Shown in pieces: positions 7,718 through 14,850 of a stretch of DNA of 31,431 nt (positions are counted from its first letter, which is position 1; each line of letters starts with the position of its first letter). The position numbers and the translations under genes are program-made. Below the pieces are notes generated by a model. The model did not search any database, was not told where the DNA came from, and saw nothing but the letters and a program-made list of their open reading frames with translations. Source of the stretch: Candidatus Caldatribacterium sp. GTDB taxonomy: Bacteria > Atribacterota > Atribacteria > Atribacterales > Caldatribacteriaceae. The stretch covers positions 1-31,431 of the forward strand of contig JANXBI010000033.1 of the NCBI GenBank assembly GCA_025060675.1, in the 5' to 3' direction.

Positions 7718-9658
7718 GTGCGGTATCCTCATCTTTTTGCGCCAGGGAGCATTGGAAAGTGCGTGCTCCGGAACCGGGTGGTTATGCCCCCTATGGCGAC
7801 GAACTTGGGGAGCGCCTTTGGTGAGGTGACTCCTGAGCTTTTGAGTTACTACCAAAGGAGGGCTCGAGGAGGGGTGGGGCTTATTGTTGTAGAGAATGCC
7901 CAGGTGGACATGTTCCAGGGTCGAAGTCTTGTGGCCCAAATCGCCGTCGATAGTGACAAATTCCTCCCGGGGCTTCGTGCGCTTGCAGAGGTCATCCACG
8001 CTGAGGGAGCAAAGGTGTTTCTGCAGATTCAACACGGAGGGAGGCAGTGTACTCCTTCTACGACTGATGGACTGCAACCGGTTGCGCCATCTCCTGTACC
8101 TTGCAAGTTTCTCCAGGTTATGCCTCGAGCGCTGACCAAAGAAGAAATCCAGGAACTTGTGGAGAAATTCGCTCAAGCGGCACTTCGGGCCAAAGCTGCT
8201 GGCTTTGATGGGGTCGAGATTCATGCTGCCCATGGGTACCTCCTGAACGAGTTCCTCTCTCCGTACACAAACAAAAGGGATGACGAGTATGGTGGGAGCC
8301 TTGAGAACCGCCTTCGGATCCTCAGCGATATTCTTGTGCGTACTCGAGAACTCGTGGGAGAAGATTTTGTTGTCGGGGTGCGTTTAAGCGTTGAAGAGTT
8401 TGTCCCTGGAGGGCTTACCCTTGCAGAATCTCGGGAAATCGCACAAAGACTCGATGATCAGGGAGTGGATTACCTCAGTGTGAGCTGTGGTATTTACGAA
8501 TCTGTAAGTACGGTTGTTGAGCCTATGAATTACAGTGAAGGATGGAGGGCATATCTTGCGAGGGGCATCAAGGAAGTCGTTTCCTGTCCTGTTATTGCAG
8601 TTGGGGTTATACGGCATCCTGAGGTGGCTGAACGTATTCTTGCAGCAGGTGATGCCGACTTTGTCGCCATTGGAAGGGGACTGATTGCTGATCCAGACTG
8701 GGTGAAGAAGGTCGCTGCGGGGAAAGAAGAGGAGATCAATCACTGTATAAGCTGTAACGTGGGGTGTATCGGGGAACTCCTTGCCAATGGGAAAGTTCGG
8801 TGTGCAGTCAACCCATGGGCTGGGCGGGAACTCTATTGTGATGAACGTGCCAGAGCGCTGGAGAAAAAGCGTGTGGTGGTTGTTGGTGGTGGACCAGGAG
8901 GTATGACAGCGGCTCTTGTTGCTGCCCAAAGGGGGCATGAGGTGCATCTCTTTGAGAAAGAGAAGGAGCTTGGTGGACAGCTCCGTTTTGCTGCTTCTGT
9001 TCCTCACAAAGATAAGCTCCTGTGGTTCGTGGAGTACCTTAGGGTGTCGCTCAAAAAAGCTGGGGTTTCCATGTACCTTGGGAGTGAAGCAACTGAGGAA
9101 GCAGTGCTTTCCCTCCACCCTCACGCTGTCATCATAGCCACTGGTGGGATTCCCGTTATTCCTGAATTTCCTGCTCTTGACCCTTCTTTCGCCTGTACGG
9201 CATGGGATGTACTCCAGGGTAAGGTCCACCTTACTGGAAGAGAAGTGGTCATTGTCGGCGGGGGAGTTGTAGGGTGTGAGACTGCCCTCTTCCTTGCGGA
9301 GCGGGAGAACAAGGTTACTATTGTAGAGATGCTTTCACACCTTGCTGCGGATGCTGAAATCATTACCCGAATTGAGCTTTTGAAGGCACTCAATGAGGCA
9401 AACGTTCGAATCATGACGAGCACACGATGCATCGATGTACAGGGACGGAACGTCGTGTACCTCTGCGATGCCGATCCAGCGGTCTCGGAGCTCCACCCCG
9501 AGTTTATTGTCTTCGCGTTAGGGACACGACCATGTCGGGAACTTTTCGATGCGTTGGCAGCGCGGATGCAAGATCTCTTTCTTGTTGGGGATGCCCGAGA
9601 GCCTCGAAAAATCTACCACGCGGTATACGAGGGAGCTTTGGCGGCGTCCCAGATATAA
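7718..9658 (+). CDS. Old-yellow-enzyme-type NADH:flavin oxidoreductase with [4Fe-4S] and FAD domains
   Basis: This 646-residue protein has the layout of 2,4-dienoyl-CoA reductase, trimethylamine dehydrogenase and BaiCD-type enzymes. Residues ~1-330 form an FMN TIM barrel ('NRVVMPPMATN', 'FLQIQHGGRQC', 'GVEIHAAHGYLLNEFLSP'). A [4Fe-4S] site follows (C343, C346, C350, C362). From residue 384 there is a dinucleotide-binding half ('RVVVVGGGPGGMTAA' and a second 'EVVIVGGGVVGCETA'). Such enzymes reduce activated C=C bonds or demethylate amines using NAD(P)H; the substrate here is unknown. The start is GTG, with AGGGGAGGG seven bases upstream. The stop codon directly abuts the start of the radical SAM gene, implying co-translation. 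Confidence 0.92.
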   Translation: MRYPHLFAPGSIGKCVLRNRVVMPPMATNLGSAFGEVTPELLSYYQRRARGGVGLIVVENAQVDMFQGRSLVAQIAVDSDKFLPGLRALAEVIHAEGAKVFLQIQHGGRQCTPSTTDGLQPVAPSPVPCKFLQVMPRALTKEEIQELVEKFAQAALRAKAAGFDGVEIHAAHGYLLNEFLSPYTNKRDDEYGGSLENRLRILSDILVRTRELVGEDFVVGVRLSVEEFVPGGLTLAESREIAQRLDDQGVDYLSVSCGIYESVSTVVEPMNYSEGWRAYLARGIKEVVSCPVIAVGVIRHPEVAERILAAGDADFVAIGRGLIADPDWVKKVAAGKEEEINHCISCNVGCIGELLANGKVRCAVNPWAGRELYCDERARALEKKRVVVVGGGPGGMTAALVAAQRGHEVHLFEKEKELGGQLRFAASVPHKDKLLWFVEYLRVSLKKAGVSMYLGSEATEEAVLSLHPHAVIIATGGIPVIPEFPALDPSFACTAWDVLQGKVHLTGREVVIVGGGVVGCETALFLAERENKVTIVEMLSHLAADAEIITRIELLKALNEANVRIMTSTRCIDVQGRNVVYLCDADPAVSELHPEFIVFALGTRPCRELFDALAARMQDLFLVGDAREPRKIYHAVYEGALAASQI

Positions 9659-10972
9659 ATGGCTCATGTTCTCCTTGTCAACCCCTGGTCATATGACTTC
9701 ACAGCGTATGACCTGTGGTGCAAGCCCCTGGGGCTTCTGTACCTGGGGGCGCACCTTGCGAGGAATGGATTTAAGGTTACGCTTCTTGACTGTCTGAGTC
9801 GGGAAGACCCGGACTCCTGTGCTCCAGAAGGCGAGGGACCTCGTAAGCTTCGGGAAGCAGGATGTGGAGGGTACTACAAGGAAGTTCTTCCCAAACCCTT
9901 CTTTTTCGCTTCTATTCCCCGGTACTTTAAGCGCTTTGGGATGCCGCAAGAGCGAGTCCTTGCACGTCTTAGAGCAATCGACCAGCCGGATATCGTTTTC
10001 GTCACCTGTGGTTTTACCTACTGGTATCCGGGGGCTGCGGTTTTTGCGGACTTGCTTCGGCGCATCTTCCCTAAAGCACGTCTTGTCCTTGGGGGTGTGT
10101 ACGCTACGCTCTGTCCGGAGCATGCTCAGAGCCTTGGGTTCGATGTGGTGGTCTCGACTGCTGACCCCCTTGGGGTTGCTCAATCCCTTGAGAAGGTACT
10201 TGGAGTACGCCTTGGAATCGCAACCTACGGGGATTTCTTCAGGGTATTTCCGGCTTTTGAACTTTATCCCCGTCTCTTCTACGGTGTCCTCCTCTCTTCC
10301 TTGGGATGCCCTTTTTCATGTACGTACTGTGCTTCCCGTGTGCTTGCGCCATCCTTTTTCCAGCGTCCCCCAGAGGAGGTGGCTGCGGAAGTCCGTTACC
10401 TCTATGAACGTTTTCATGTCCAACACGTTGCTTTCTACGATGACGCGCTCCTCTTCCAAGCAGAGCGCCATTTCCTTCCTCTTGCAGAGCACCTTGTTCG
10501 CCTACAGCTTCCGATAGCTTTTCACCTCCCTAACGGTCTCCATGCCCGATATGTGACCAAGGAGGTTGCTCTTTTTCTCAAGCGAGCGCGTTTTATCACG
10601 GTCCGGCTGAGTCTTGAAACTGCATCGCCCGAGTGGCAGAAACGAAGTGGTGGAAAGGTGACCAACGAACTCTTTGAAGAGGCAGTACGAGTACTGCAAG
10701 AAGTTGGTTTTGCTCCTAAGGATATCGAGGTGTATCTCCTCTTCGGTTGGCCAAGAGTGGAGGAGGGGACGGTTCTCGCTTCGGTAGCTTATGTGCGAAG
10801 TCTTGGACTTGTTCCTCGCCTTGCGCTGTACGCTCCAACACCGAAAACCCCCGACTATGAGGCTTTCTTCGCTTGGGAGAGTGAGCCTCTCTGGCACAAC
10901 AAGATTGCCTTTCTCTACCGTTCGGGATGGAGCGGGTTGTACGCGAAGTTGCAGAGCATGGGGAAGTGTTAG
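9659..10972 (+). CDS. B12-binding-domain-type radical SAM protein
   Basis: The 437-residue protein has an N-terminal alpha/beta domain ('HVLLVNPWSYDF', 'LGLLYLGAHLARNGF', 'PDIVFVTCGF', 'ARLVLGGVYATL') resembling the cobalamin-binding domain of class B-like radical SAM enzymes. The radical SAM motif 'SLGCPFSCTYC' (C217, C221, C224) follows, giving CxxxCxxC ligation of a [4Fe-4S] cluster for S-adenosylmethionine cleavage. No clear cobalamin His motif (DxHxxG) is visible, so B12 may not be bound covalently or at all. The ATG immediately follows the TAA of the flavin oxidoreductase with zero spacing. The product may modify a metabolite or protein of the same pathway; I cannot name the reaction. 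The C-terminal third has no family feature that I recognise. Confidence 0.85.
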   Translation: MAHVLLVNPWSYDFTAYDLWCKPLGLLYLGAHLARNGFKVTLLDCLSREDPDSCAPEGEGPRKLREAGCGGYYKEVLPKPFFFASIPRYFKRFGMPQERVLARLRAIDQPDIVFVTCGFTYWYPGAAVFADLLRRIFPKARLVLGGVYATLCPEHAQSLGFDVVVSTADPLGVAQSLEKVLGVRLGIATYGDFFRVFPAFELYPRLFYGVLLSSLGCPFSCTYCASRVLAPSFFQRPPEEVAAEVRYLYERFHVQHVAFYDDALLFQAERHFLPLAEHLVRLQLPIAFHLPNGLHARYVTKEVALFLKRARFITVRLSLETASPEWQKRSGGKVTNELFEEAVRVLQEVGFAPKDIEVYLLFGWPRVEEGTVLASVAYVRSLGLVPRLALYAPTPKTPDYEAFFAWESEPLWHNKIAFLYRSGWSGLYAKLQSMGKC

Positions 10973-10997
10973 ATAATGGTAGCGGAGGTGTGAACGC

Positions 10998-11633
10998 ATG
11001 GAAGTGAGGTGGTTTGGTCACTCGTTCTTCCTTGTGACCACAGAGCGTGGGGTACGTCTTGCTTTTGATCCCTTTGACCAGAGTGTAGGATACCCACTTC
11101 CTGAGGTTGAAGCCGATTTTGTTCTTGTGAGCCATGAGCACTTCGATCACAACAATGTCGCTCTAGTGCGAGGGTACCGGGAGGTTATTCGTCAGCCTGG
11201 AGAGTACACAAAAGATGGTATCAGAATTCAGGCGTTCTCCACATTCCATGATGAAGAAGAGGGGAAAAAGCGAGGGCGAAACAATGTCTTCCGGGTTGAG
11301 GCTGATGGTCTTGTGCTCATGCACGTTGGAGATCTTGGGGTGGTTCCCGGCGATCGGGAAATAAACCCCTGGAAGCCAGTACACCTTCTCTTTGTTCCCG
11401 TGGGTGGTGTGTACACTATCGACGCACAGGGGGCACAAGAGTTAGTCCGAAAGCTTGCTCCCTCTCTCGTCATCCCTATGCACTACAAGACGCGTTTTCT
11501 CTCCTTTAGTCTGAATCCTGTAGAGCATTTCCTGAAGCACTTCGAGCGAGTGAAACACCTCAAGAGCAATTCCTTCACCGTGACGGCAAAAAATCTCCCG
11601 CCGGCCCTAGAGGTTTGGGTTCTTGAGGTGTGA
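10998..11633 (+). CDS. MBL-fold metal-dependent hydrolase (UlaG-like)
   Basis: The 211-residue protein has the metallo-beta-lactamase signature 'VSHEHFDHNN' (HxHxDH) near residue 45, further metal residues in 'HVGDLG' and 'IPMHYKT', and the N-terminus 'VRWFGHSFFLV' typical of the short UlaG-like branch. That branch includes lactonases and many uncharacterised hydrolases; the fold and dinuclear metal site are expected, but the substrate is not known. The ATG has GGAGGTG just upstream. It is the last gene of the operon starting at 6765; a hairpin followed by a T-rich run at 11665-11693 may terminate that operon. Confidence 0.88.
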   Translation: MEVRWFGHSFFLVTTERGVRLAFDPFDQSVGYPLPEVEADFVLVSHEHFDHNNVALVRGYREVIRQPGEYTKDGIRIQAFSTFHDEEEGKKRGRNNVFRVEADGLVLMHVGDLGVVPGDREINPWKPVHLLFVPVGGVYTIDAQGAQELVRKLAPSLVIPMHYKTRFLSFSLNPVEHFLKHFERVKHLKSNSFTVTAKNLPPALEVWVLEV

Positions 11634-11638
11634 AAGTG

Positions 11639-11647
11639 TGGTATAAT
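11639..11647 (+). promoter_or_regulatory. Extended -10 promoter of the hydrogenase operon
   Basis: TGGTATAAT is an extended -10 (TGn followed by a perfect TATAAT at 11642-11647). No good -35 lies 16-18 bases upstream, which is tolerable for extended -10 promoters. A start near 11654 would put the hairpin at 11665-11684 into the 5' leader of the hydrogenase transcript. Confidence 0.5.
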
Positions 11648-11664
11648 GAAGCTCCTACATAGGA

Positions 11665-11693
11665 GGGGGAGAGTGTTCTCCCCCTTTCTCTTT
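11665..11693 (+). terminator. GC-rich hairpin with T-rich tail: terminator or leader attenuator
   Basis: GGGGGAGA (11665-11672) pairs perfectly with TCTCCCCC (11677-11684) around a four-base loop, followed by the T-rich TTTCTCTTT. By form it is a rho-independent terminator. It could end the MBL operon. Because the -10 hexamer is upstream of it, it could instead act inside the hydrogenase leader. A smaller hairpin (CTCCT/AGGAG, 11652-11665) directly abuts it. Confidence 0.55.
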
Positions 11694-11711
11694 GTTTGGC
11701 AAGGAGCGTGA
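11673..11711 (+). CDS. Possible 12-residue leader peptide before the hydrogenase operon
   Basis: A GTG at 11673 opens a 12-codon frame (MFSPFLFVWQGA) ending in TGA at 11709-11711, two bases before the ATG of the first hydrogenase-operon gene. AGGAGG at 11661-11666 sits six bases upstream, ideal Shine-Dalgarno spacing. Its first codons form the loop and right arm of the hairpin at 11665-11684, so ribosome movement would open that hairpin. The frame is very short and the Shine-Dalgarno is also part of the hairpin arms, so chance is a serious alternative. Confidence 0.2.
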   Translation: MFSPFLFVWQGA

Positions 11712-11713
11712 AA

Positions 11714-11986
11714 ATGGTCACGATATCTGTCTGTGTCGGGAGTTCATGTCACCTGAAGGGAGCATATGACATCATCCATCAGTGCGAGCGCCTTATTGAG
11801 GAATTTGGCTTGAAGTCACAAGTGGAACTTCGGGGGACCTTCTGCCTCGGGCGGTGTACTGAAGAGGGAGTTACCGTGGTTGTGGATAGCGAGATTTTGA
11901 GTGGTGTCTCCCCAGAGAACTTCCGGGAGATTTTCATGGAGAAAGTCTTGGCCAGGATTGGAGAGGCTCCTCGTGGGTGTCATTAG
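11714..11986 (+). CDS. Small thioredoxin-like [2Fe-2S] protein, homologous to the HydA C-terminal domain
   Basis: This 90-residue protein has the NuoE-like [2Fe-2S] pattern: 'VCVGSSCHLKGAY' (C-x4-C) and 'GTFCLGRCTEEG' (C-x3-C). It closely resembles the C-terminal ~85 residues of HydA in the same operon ('VCVGTSCYLRGSY', 'TFCLERCAKGP', 'EEVVSGVSEENLREIFENII' against 'SEILSGVSPENFREIFMEKV'). It is therefore a stand-alone paralogue of that domain. It probably passes electrons to or from HydS, whose gene overlaps it by 14 bases. The ATG at 11714 is chosen because AAGGAG (11701-11706) is seven bases upstream; in-frame TTG (11696) and GTG (11708) lack such spacing. Confidence 0.85.
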   Translation: MVTISVCVGSSCHLKGAYDIIHQCERLIEEFGLKSQVELRGTFCLGRCTEEGVTVVVDSEILSGVSPENFREIFMEKVLARIGEAPRGCH

Positions 11987-13685
11987 CACGGTCCGGACGA
12001 GTTGCCGGGATTGCTACAAGTGCATTCGCCACTGTCCGGTGAAGGCTATTCGTCTGAGCTTTGGACATGCAGAAGTGGTGGACGAGCGATGCGTGAAGGA
12101 CGGACGGTGTGTCCTTGTCTGTCCTCAAGGAGCGAAAAAAGTTCGCCTTGACCTTGACCGGGCAAAGAAACTCATCGCAGGTGGTCAAACGGTCATTGCT
12201 AGCCTTGCCCCATCCTTTGTTGCTGCTTTTCCTGAAGCTACACCAGGGCAGGTTGTGCGAGGGCTCAAGATGCTTGGTTTTTCTGAGGTTCGGGAGACTG
12301 CAGAGGGTGCAGAGTGGGTGGCCCGGGAGCATGCTCTCCTCCTTCGAGAGGGTCAAAGGAGTGTCATCACGAGTTCATGTCCTGCGGTGAATTTCCTTAT
12401 CACTCGGTACTTTCCACAACACACAAAGCACATTGCGCCAGTCGTCTCTCCTATGGTGGCCCATGGCCGGCTGCTTAAGCGGGAATTTCCCGAGGCTTCT
12501 GTGGTTTTTATCGGACCATGCATTGCGAAAAAGGCTGAGGCTGAGGAGGATGAGGTGCAGAAGGATGTCGATGTTGTCCTTACCTTTTCGGAGCTTCGAG
12601 AGTGGTTCAAAGAGGAACATCTTGAGCTTTCTACCCTCTCTGAGGAGTCCTTTTCCCCGGGGAGGATTCGTTTTGCCAGGGCGTTTCCGGTCGAAGGAGG
12701 GCTGATAAAGAGCACATCTTTGGAGGTAGAATTTCTCTCTCGGGAGGTCATCACCATTACTGGGATTGAGCGCTGCAAAGAGTTTTTGAAGAGCTTTACT
12801 CCAGAACGCGCTCGCTTCAGAATTATCGAAATGATGTCCTGCGAAGGGGGATGTATCGATGGCCCGGTACTTTCCTCGATTCTTCCTCCCTATGAGCGGC
12901 GAGAACGAGTTCTTGAGTACACCGAGAAGTCCCTCAGGGAGTACGAGGAGCACTACGTGTTCCTTGACCCGCCAAGTTTTCGCCGGAATTTTGTGCCCTC
13001 GCCGGTACCAAAACCTGAAGTTCCCGAGGAGGATATCCGCCGCATTCTTGCTTTCACTGGAAAGTTCACGCCTCAGGACGAGCTCAACTGTGGGGCTTGT
13101 GGGTACAACACTTGTCGAGAAAAGGCGGAGGCAGTGTACCAGGGGATGGCAGAGGCGGAGATGTGCATTCCCTTCATGCGGACGAAGGCAGAGTCGTTCT
13201 CAAGTTTCCTCCTGACGGTCACACCAAATGGAATAGTTCTCGTTGACGAGGATCTCCGGGTTGTAGAGATGAATCCTGCCCTGCGACGGATGCTTGGGCT
13301 CGTGGGTAAGCTCGTTGTGGGGAGACGCATCGATGAGTTACTCGATCCTTCGCCCTTTGTGGAAGTGCTCAGGACGAAACAGGCGGTGACCCGTGAGGTC
13401 GTGTACCCCCAGTACCATAATCTCTGCGTTCGGCTTTCCGTTTTCTTCCTCGAAAAGTCTCATCTCCTTATGGGAATTTTTGTGGATCTCACGAGGGAAC
13501 GGGAACAAGAAGCAATGATGGAGGCTATTCGAGAGAAGACGATTGAGAAGGCGCAGCAGGTCATCGCCAACCAGATGCGAGTTGCTCAAGAAATCGCCAG
13601 CCTTCTTGGAGAGACGACCGCGGAGACAAAGGTGCTTCTCAACAAACTCATGCGTATTCTCCGGGGGGAACTGGTTGAAGAATGA
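11973..13685 (+). CDS. hydS: HydS-type sensory [FeFe]-hydrogenase-like protein with PAS domain
   Basis: The 570-residue protein has these parts in order. Residues 11-21 and 40-50 are two ferredoxin motifs; the second is C40-x2-D43-x2-C46-x3-C50, with Asp in place of the second Cys. Residues ~70-325 are a hydrogenase H-cluster domain: 'TSSCPAVNF' (C136), 'GPCIAKKAEA' (C183) and 'MMSCEGGCIDG' (C290, C294). C373/C376/C381/C398 form a [4Fe-4S] site. Residues ~408-505 are a PAS domain, followed by a helical, coiled-coil-like tail. This is the layout of group C (sensory) [FeFe] hydrogenases, thought to sense H2 or redox state rather than turn over substrate quickly. The proton-shuttle Cys found in HydA (TSCCP) is Ser here. 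I chose GTG 11973 with GGAGAGG upstream; an ATG at 11901 would overlap the preceding gene heavily. The stop overlaps the phosphatase ATG. Confidence 0.88.
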   Translation: MGVISTVRTSCRDCYKCIRHCPVKAIRLSFGHAEVVDERCVKDGRCVLVCPQGAKKVRLDLDRAKKLIAGGQTVIASLAPSFVAAFPEATPGQVVRGLKMLGFSEVRETAEGAEWVAREHALLLREGQRSVITSSCPAVNFLITRYFPQHTKHIAPVVSPMVAHGRLLKREFPEASVVFIGPCIAKKAEAEEDEVQKDVDVVLTFSELREWFKEEHLELSTLSEESFSPGRIRFARAFPVEGGLIKSTSLEVEFLSREVITITGIERCKEFLKSFTPERARFRIIEMMSCEGGCIDGPVLSSILPPYERRERVLEYTEKSLREYEEHYVFLDPPSFRRNFVPSPVPKPEVPEEDIRRILAFTGKFTPQDELNCGACGYNTCREKAEAVYQGMAEAEMCIPFMRTKAESFSSFLLTVTPNGIVLVDEDLRVVEMNPALRRMLGLVGKLVVGRRIDELLDPSPFVEVLRTKQAVTREVVYPQYHNLCVRLSVFFLEKSHLLMGIFVDLTREREQEAMMEAIREKTIEKAQQVIANQMRVAQEIASLLGETTAETKVLLNKLMRILRGELVEE

Positions 13686-14836
13686 AGGATTTTTTCGTGG
13701 AGGTTGCTTACGCTCAGGTTGCTAAATGGGGCGAAGAGCTGTGTGGAGATAGCGTAAGCTATGAGAAGGGGCAAGATACCACGGTACTTGCCTGGTCCGA
13801 TGGTCTTGGGAGCGGGGTAAAAGCGAACATCCTTGCAACCTTAACCTCCCGGATCATAGTTTCCATGCTTCGGCGGAGTTCTTCCCTTGATGATGTGGTG
13901 GAAACCCTTGCAGAAACTCTCCCTGTGTGTCGGGTGAGGAAGATTGCCTACAGTACCTTTTCAGTAGTCCAGATATTCCCTGATGGGGAAACCTATATCG
14001 CGGAGTTTGATAACCCACCGCTTTTCTGGGTCCGGAATGGGAGAGTCATGTACCTTGAGCGGCGCAGGCGGGAGATTGGTAAACGGATTGTCCTTGAGGC
14101 TAACATTCGCCTCCAGCGAAACGATTGGATTGTGGGCATCACCGACGGAGTTGTCCATGCTGGCATCGGGGGGTTGTGGAACCTTGGTTGGAGGTGGGAG
14201 AAGATTGCCTCATTTCTGGAAAGCACGGTGAATGAGCATATGGATGCTAAAACCCTTGCGTCTCGCATCATTGAAACTACGAAGAAGCTCTACCAAGGAA
14301 GACCGGGGGATGATGCGACTTGTGTGGTGGCTAAGATCCGCCTTCCTCGACGCCTCATTCTCTGGGCGGGTCCGCCGGAAAATCCGGAGAGGGATTCAGA
14401 GATCGCTCAGCGAGTTCTTGCCTTTCCTGGGAAGAAAGTGGTGTGTGGAGGAACAACAGGGAATATTCTCGCTCGTTTCCTGGGAAAGGAAATCCGAGTG
14501 GATCTTGCGTCGCTCCGGGAAGACATTCCTCCGGTAGGTATCCTCGAAGGGGTGGATCTTTTAACCGAGGGTGTACTGACCCTTTCCCTTGTCCTTCGTC
14601 GCCTCCGACAGGGGGTTACAGAGCAAGAGGTACGGTACGAGAAAGACGGCGCGAGTCGACTCCTTTCCCTCCTTTTTGAGGCTGATGAGGTGACGATTAT
14701 CGGGGGGCGAGCAATTAATCCCGCTCACCAGAATCCAAAGCTCTCAGGGGAGCTTTCGCTCAAGGCCCGGATTCTTGAGGAGATTGCTGAAGAACTCCGG
14801 AAACGGGAAAAAGTTGTGTACCTTGAGTATTGTTAG
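13682..14836 (+). CDS. SpoIIE-type PP2C serine/threonine phosphatase of the hydrogenase operon
   Basis: The 384-residue protein has a PP2C/SpoIIE fold in residues ~1-230: 'CGDSVSYEKG', 'VLAWSDGLGSGVKAN' (metal Asp40), 'WIVGITDGVVHAG' and 'GRPGDDATCVV' (further metal Asp residues). These are the conserved metal-binding positions of manganese-dependent phosphatases. Residues ~230-384 form an additional domain ('LILWAGPPENPERD', 'KKVVCGGTTGNILARF', 'GVDLLTEGVLTLS', 'EVTIIGGRAINPAH') that I do not recognise as part of the phosphatase. SpoIIE-like phosphatases normally act in partner-switching or kinase-reversal signalling. The gene is fused translationally to hydS (ATGA overlap), so the phosphatase is probably the output of HydS. 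No anti-sigma or kinase partner gene lies in the window. Confidence 0.87.
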   Translation: MKDFFVEVAYAQVAKWGEELCGDSVSYEKGQDTTVLAWSDGLGSGVKANILATLTSRIIVSMLRRSSSLDDVVETLAETLPVCRVRKIAYSTFSVVQIFPDGETYIAEFDNPPLFWVRNGRVMYLERRRREIGKRIVLEANIRLQRNDWIVGITDGVVHAGIGGLWNLGWRWEKIASFLESTVNEHMDAKTLASRIIETTKKLYQGRPGDDATCVVAKIRLPRRLILWAGPPENPERDSEIAQRVLAFPGKKVVCGGTTGNILARFLGKEIRVDLASLREDIPPVGILEGVDLLTEGVLTLSLVLRRLRQGVTEQEVRYEKDGASRLLSLLFEADEVTIIGGRAINPAHQNPKLSGELSLKARILEEIAEELRKREKVVYLEYC

Positions 14837-14850
14837 TGGAGGTGAAAGCA

